Assembly: GCA_012960115.1 (NCBI GenBank)
Contig: DUBX01000008.1
Location: 615 to 35,483 of the forward strand
Direction of reading: 5' to 3'
DNA length: 34,869 nt
From: Porticoccaceae bacterium
GTDB taxonomy: Bacteria; Pseudomonadota; Gammaproteobacteria; Pseudomonadales; Porticoccaceae
This document shows, one piece after another, positions 34,718 to 34,869 of the stretch. The translations under genes were made by a program, and so were the position numbers. Below the pieces are notes generated by a model. That model did no database searches and was not told the DNA's origin. It saw only the letters and a program-made list of their open reading frames with translations. Positions within the stretch are counted from its first letter, which is position 1. Every line of letters starts with the position of its first letter.

Positions 34718-34869
34718 TTACTCATCTCCTTCCTCTGGCCACACATTATTAGCAATAGACTGAATGTCAGAGACAGACAGTACCCCTGCTCAATTAATCC
34801 AATGGTAGCGATCAAGGCTCATATACCCCGTCTCGTGCTCCCAAAACGCTAGTAACAGATGCACAGCTG
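34718..34869 (-). pseudogene. Possible broken gene end at the window edge
   Basis: On the minus strand one frame enters from the edge and reads HLLLAFWEHETGYMSLDRYH then WIN, meets a TGA (34790-34792), and continues in the same frame as AGVLSVSDIQSIANNVWPEE to a TAA at 34718-34720. The composition on both sides of the TGA looks coding, and TGG to TGA would explain the stop. I do not recognise the family. It may equally be chance, given the short length. Confidence 0.3.

Overview
The window looks like chromosomal DNA of a free-living, probably marine, gammaproteobacterium. This is inferred from two things. One is classic gammaproteobacterial synteny: ftsK-lolA-rarA-crcB-serS-cysG, and trxB-aat-bpt-infA near clpA-clpS. 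The other is a set of families common in marine heterotrophs: HupE/UreJ, a DUF3604 remnant, a DUF1302 porin-like protein with an MMPL/RND exporter, and PhyH. No rRNA, tRNA, CRISPR array or insertion sequence was recognised.

Layout. (1) 1-2.8 kb: the 3' part of a HupE/UreJ gene, a decayed DUF3604 fragment with in-frame stops, three copies of a 14-bp motif (two forming an inverted pair), and an apparently intact tyrosine recombinase. (2) 2.8-6.2 kb: a divergent polyamine catabolism locus. puuA-like and puuB-like genes flank two identical 16-bp palindromes, and a TetR regulator follows puuB. (3) 6.2-14.7 kb, minus strand: a housekeeping run transcribed ftsK > lolA > rarA > crcB > serS > cysG > gor. 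In cysG the C-terminal methyltransferase domain is degenerate and truncated. (4) 14.9-21.0 kb: trxB, aat, bpt and infA on plus, then a methyltransferase, clpA and clpS on minus. This places both leucyl-transferases of the bacterial N-degron pathway beside the adaptor and unfoldase that destroy their products. (5) 21.2-24.5 kb: small accessory genes. These are an SRPBCC gene lacking a normal start codon, DUF1993, a frameshifted small ORF, an unknown 104-residue protein, and a GPH-type MFS transporter. (6) 24.5-32.3 kb, minus strand: a two-gene module (FrhB-like iron-sulfur flavoprotein plus an Asp/Glu racemase-fold protein). It is flanked by a 274-bp direct repeat of the 3' end of the DUF1302 gene, one copy being a pseudogene tail. 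Next to it is a three-gene envelope export operon (MMPL > LolA-like > DUF1302). (7) 32.6-34.9 kb: a secreted NTF2-like protein, a PhyH dioxygenase whose stop codon lies inside an 8-bp tandem repeat, and a possible broken gene end.

Most of the window is conserved core chromosome. The unusual parts are the integrase-proximal repeats, the truncated cysG, the duplicated DUF1302 tail around the FrhB/racemase module, and the several genes caught in decay. I see no clearly new defence or mobile system. The FrhB/racemase module is the best candidate for an uncharacterised enzyme pair.
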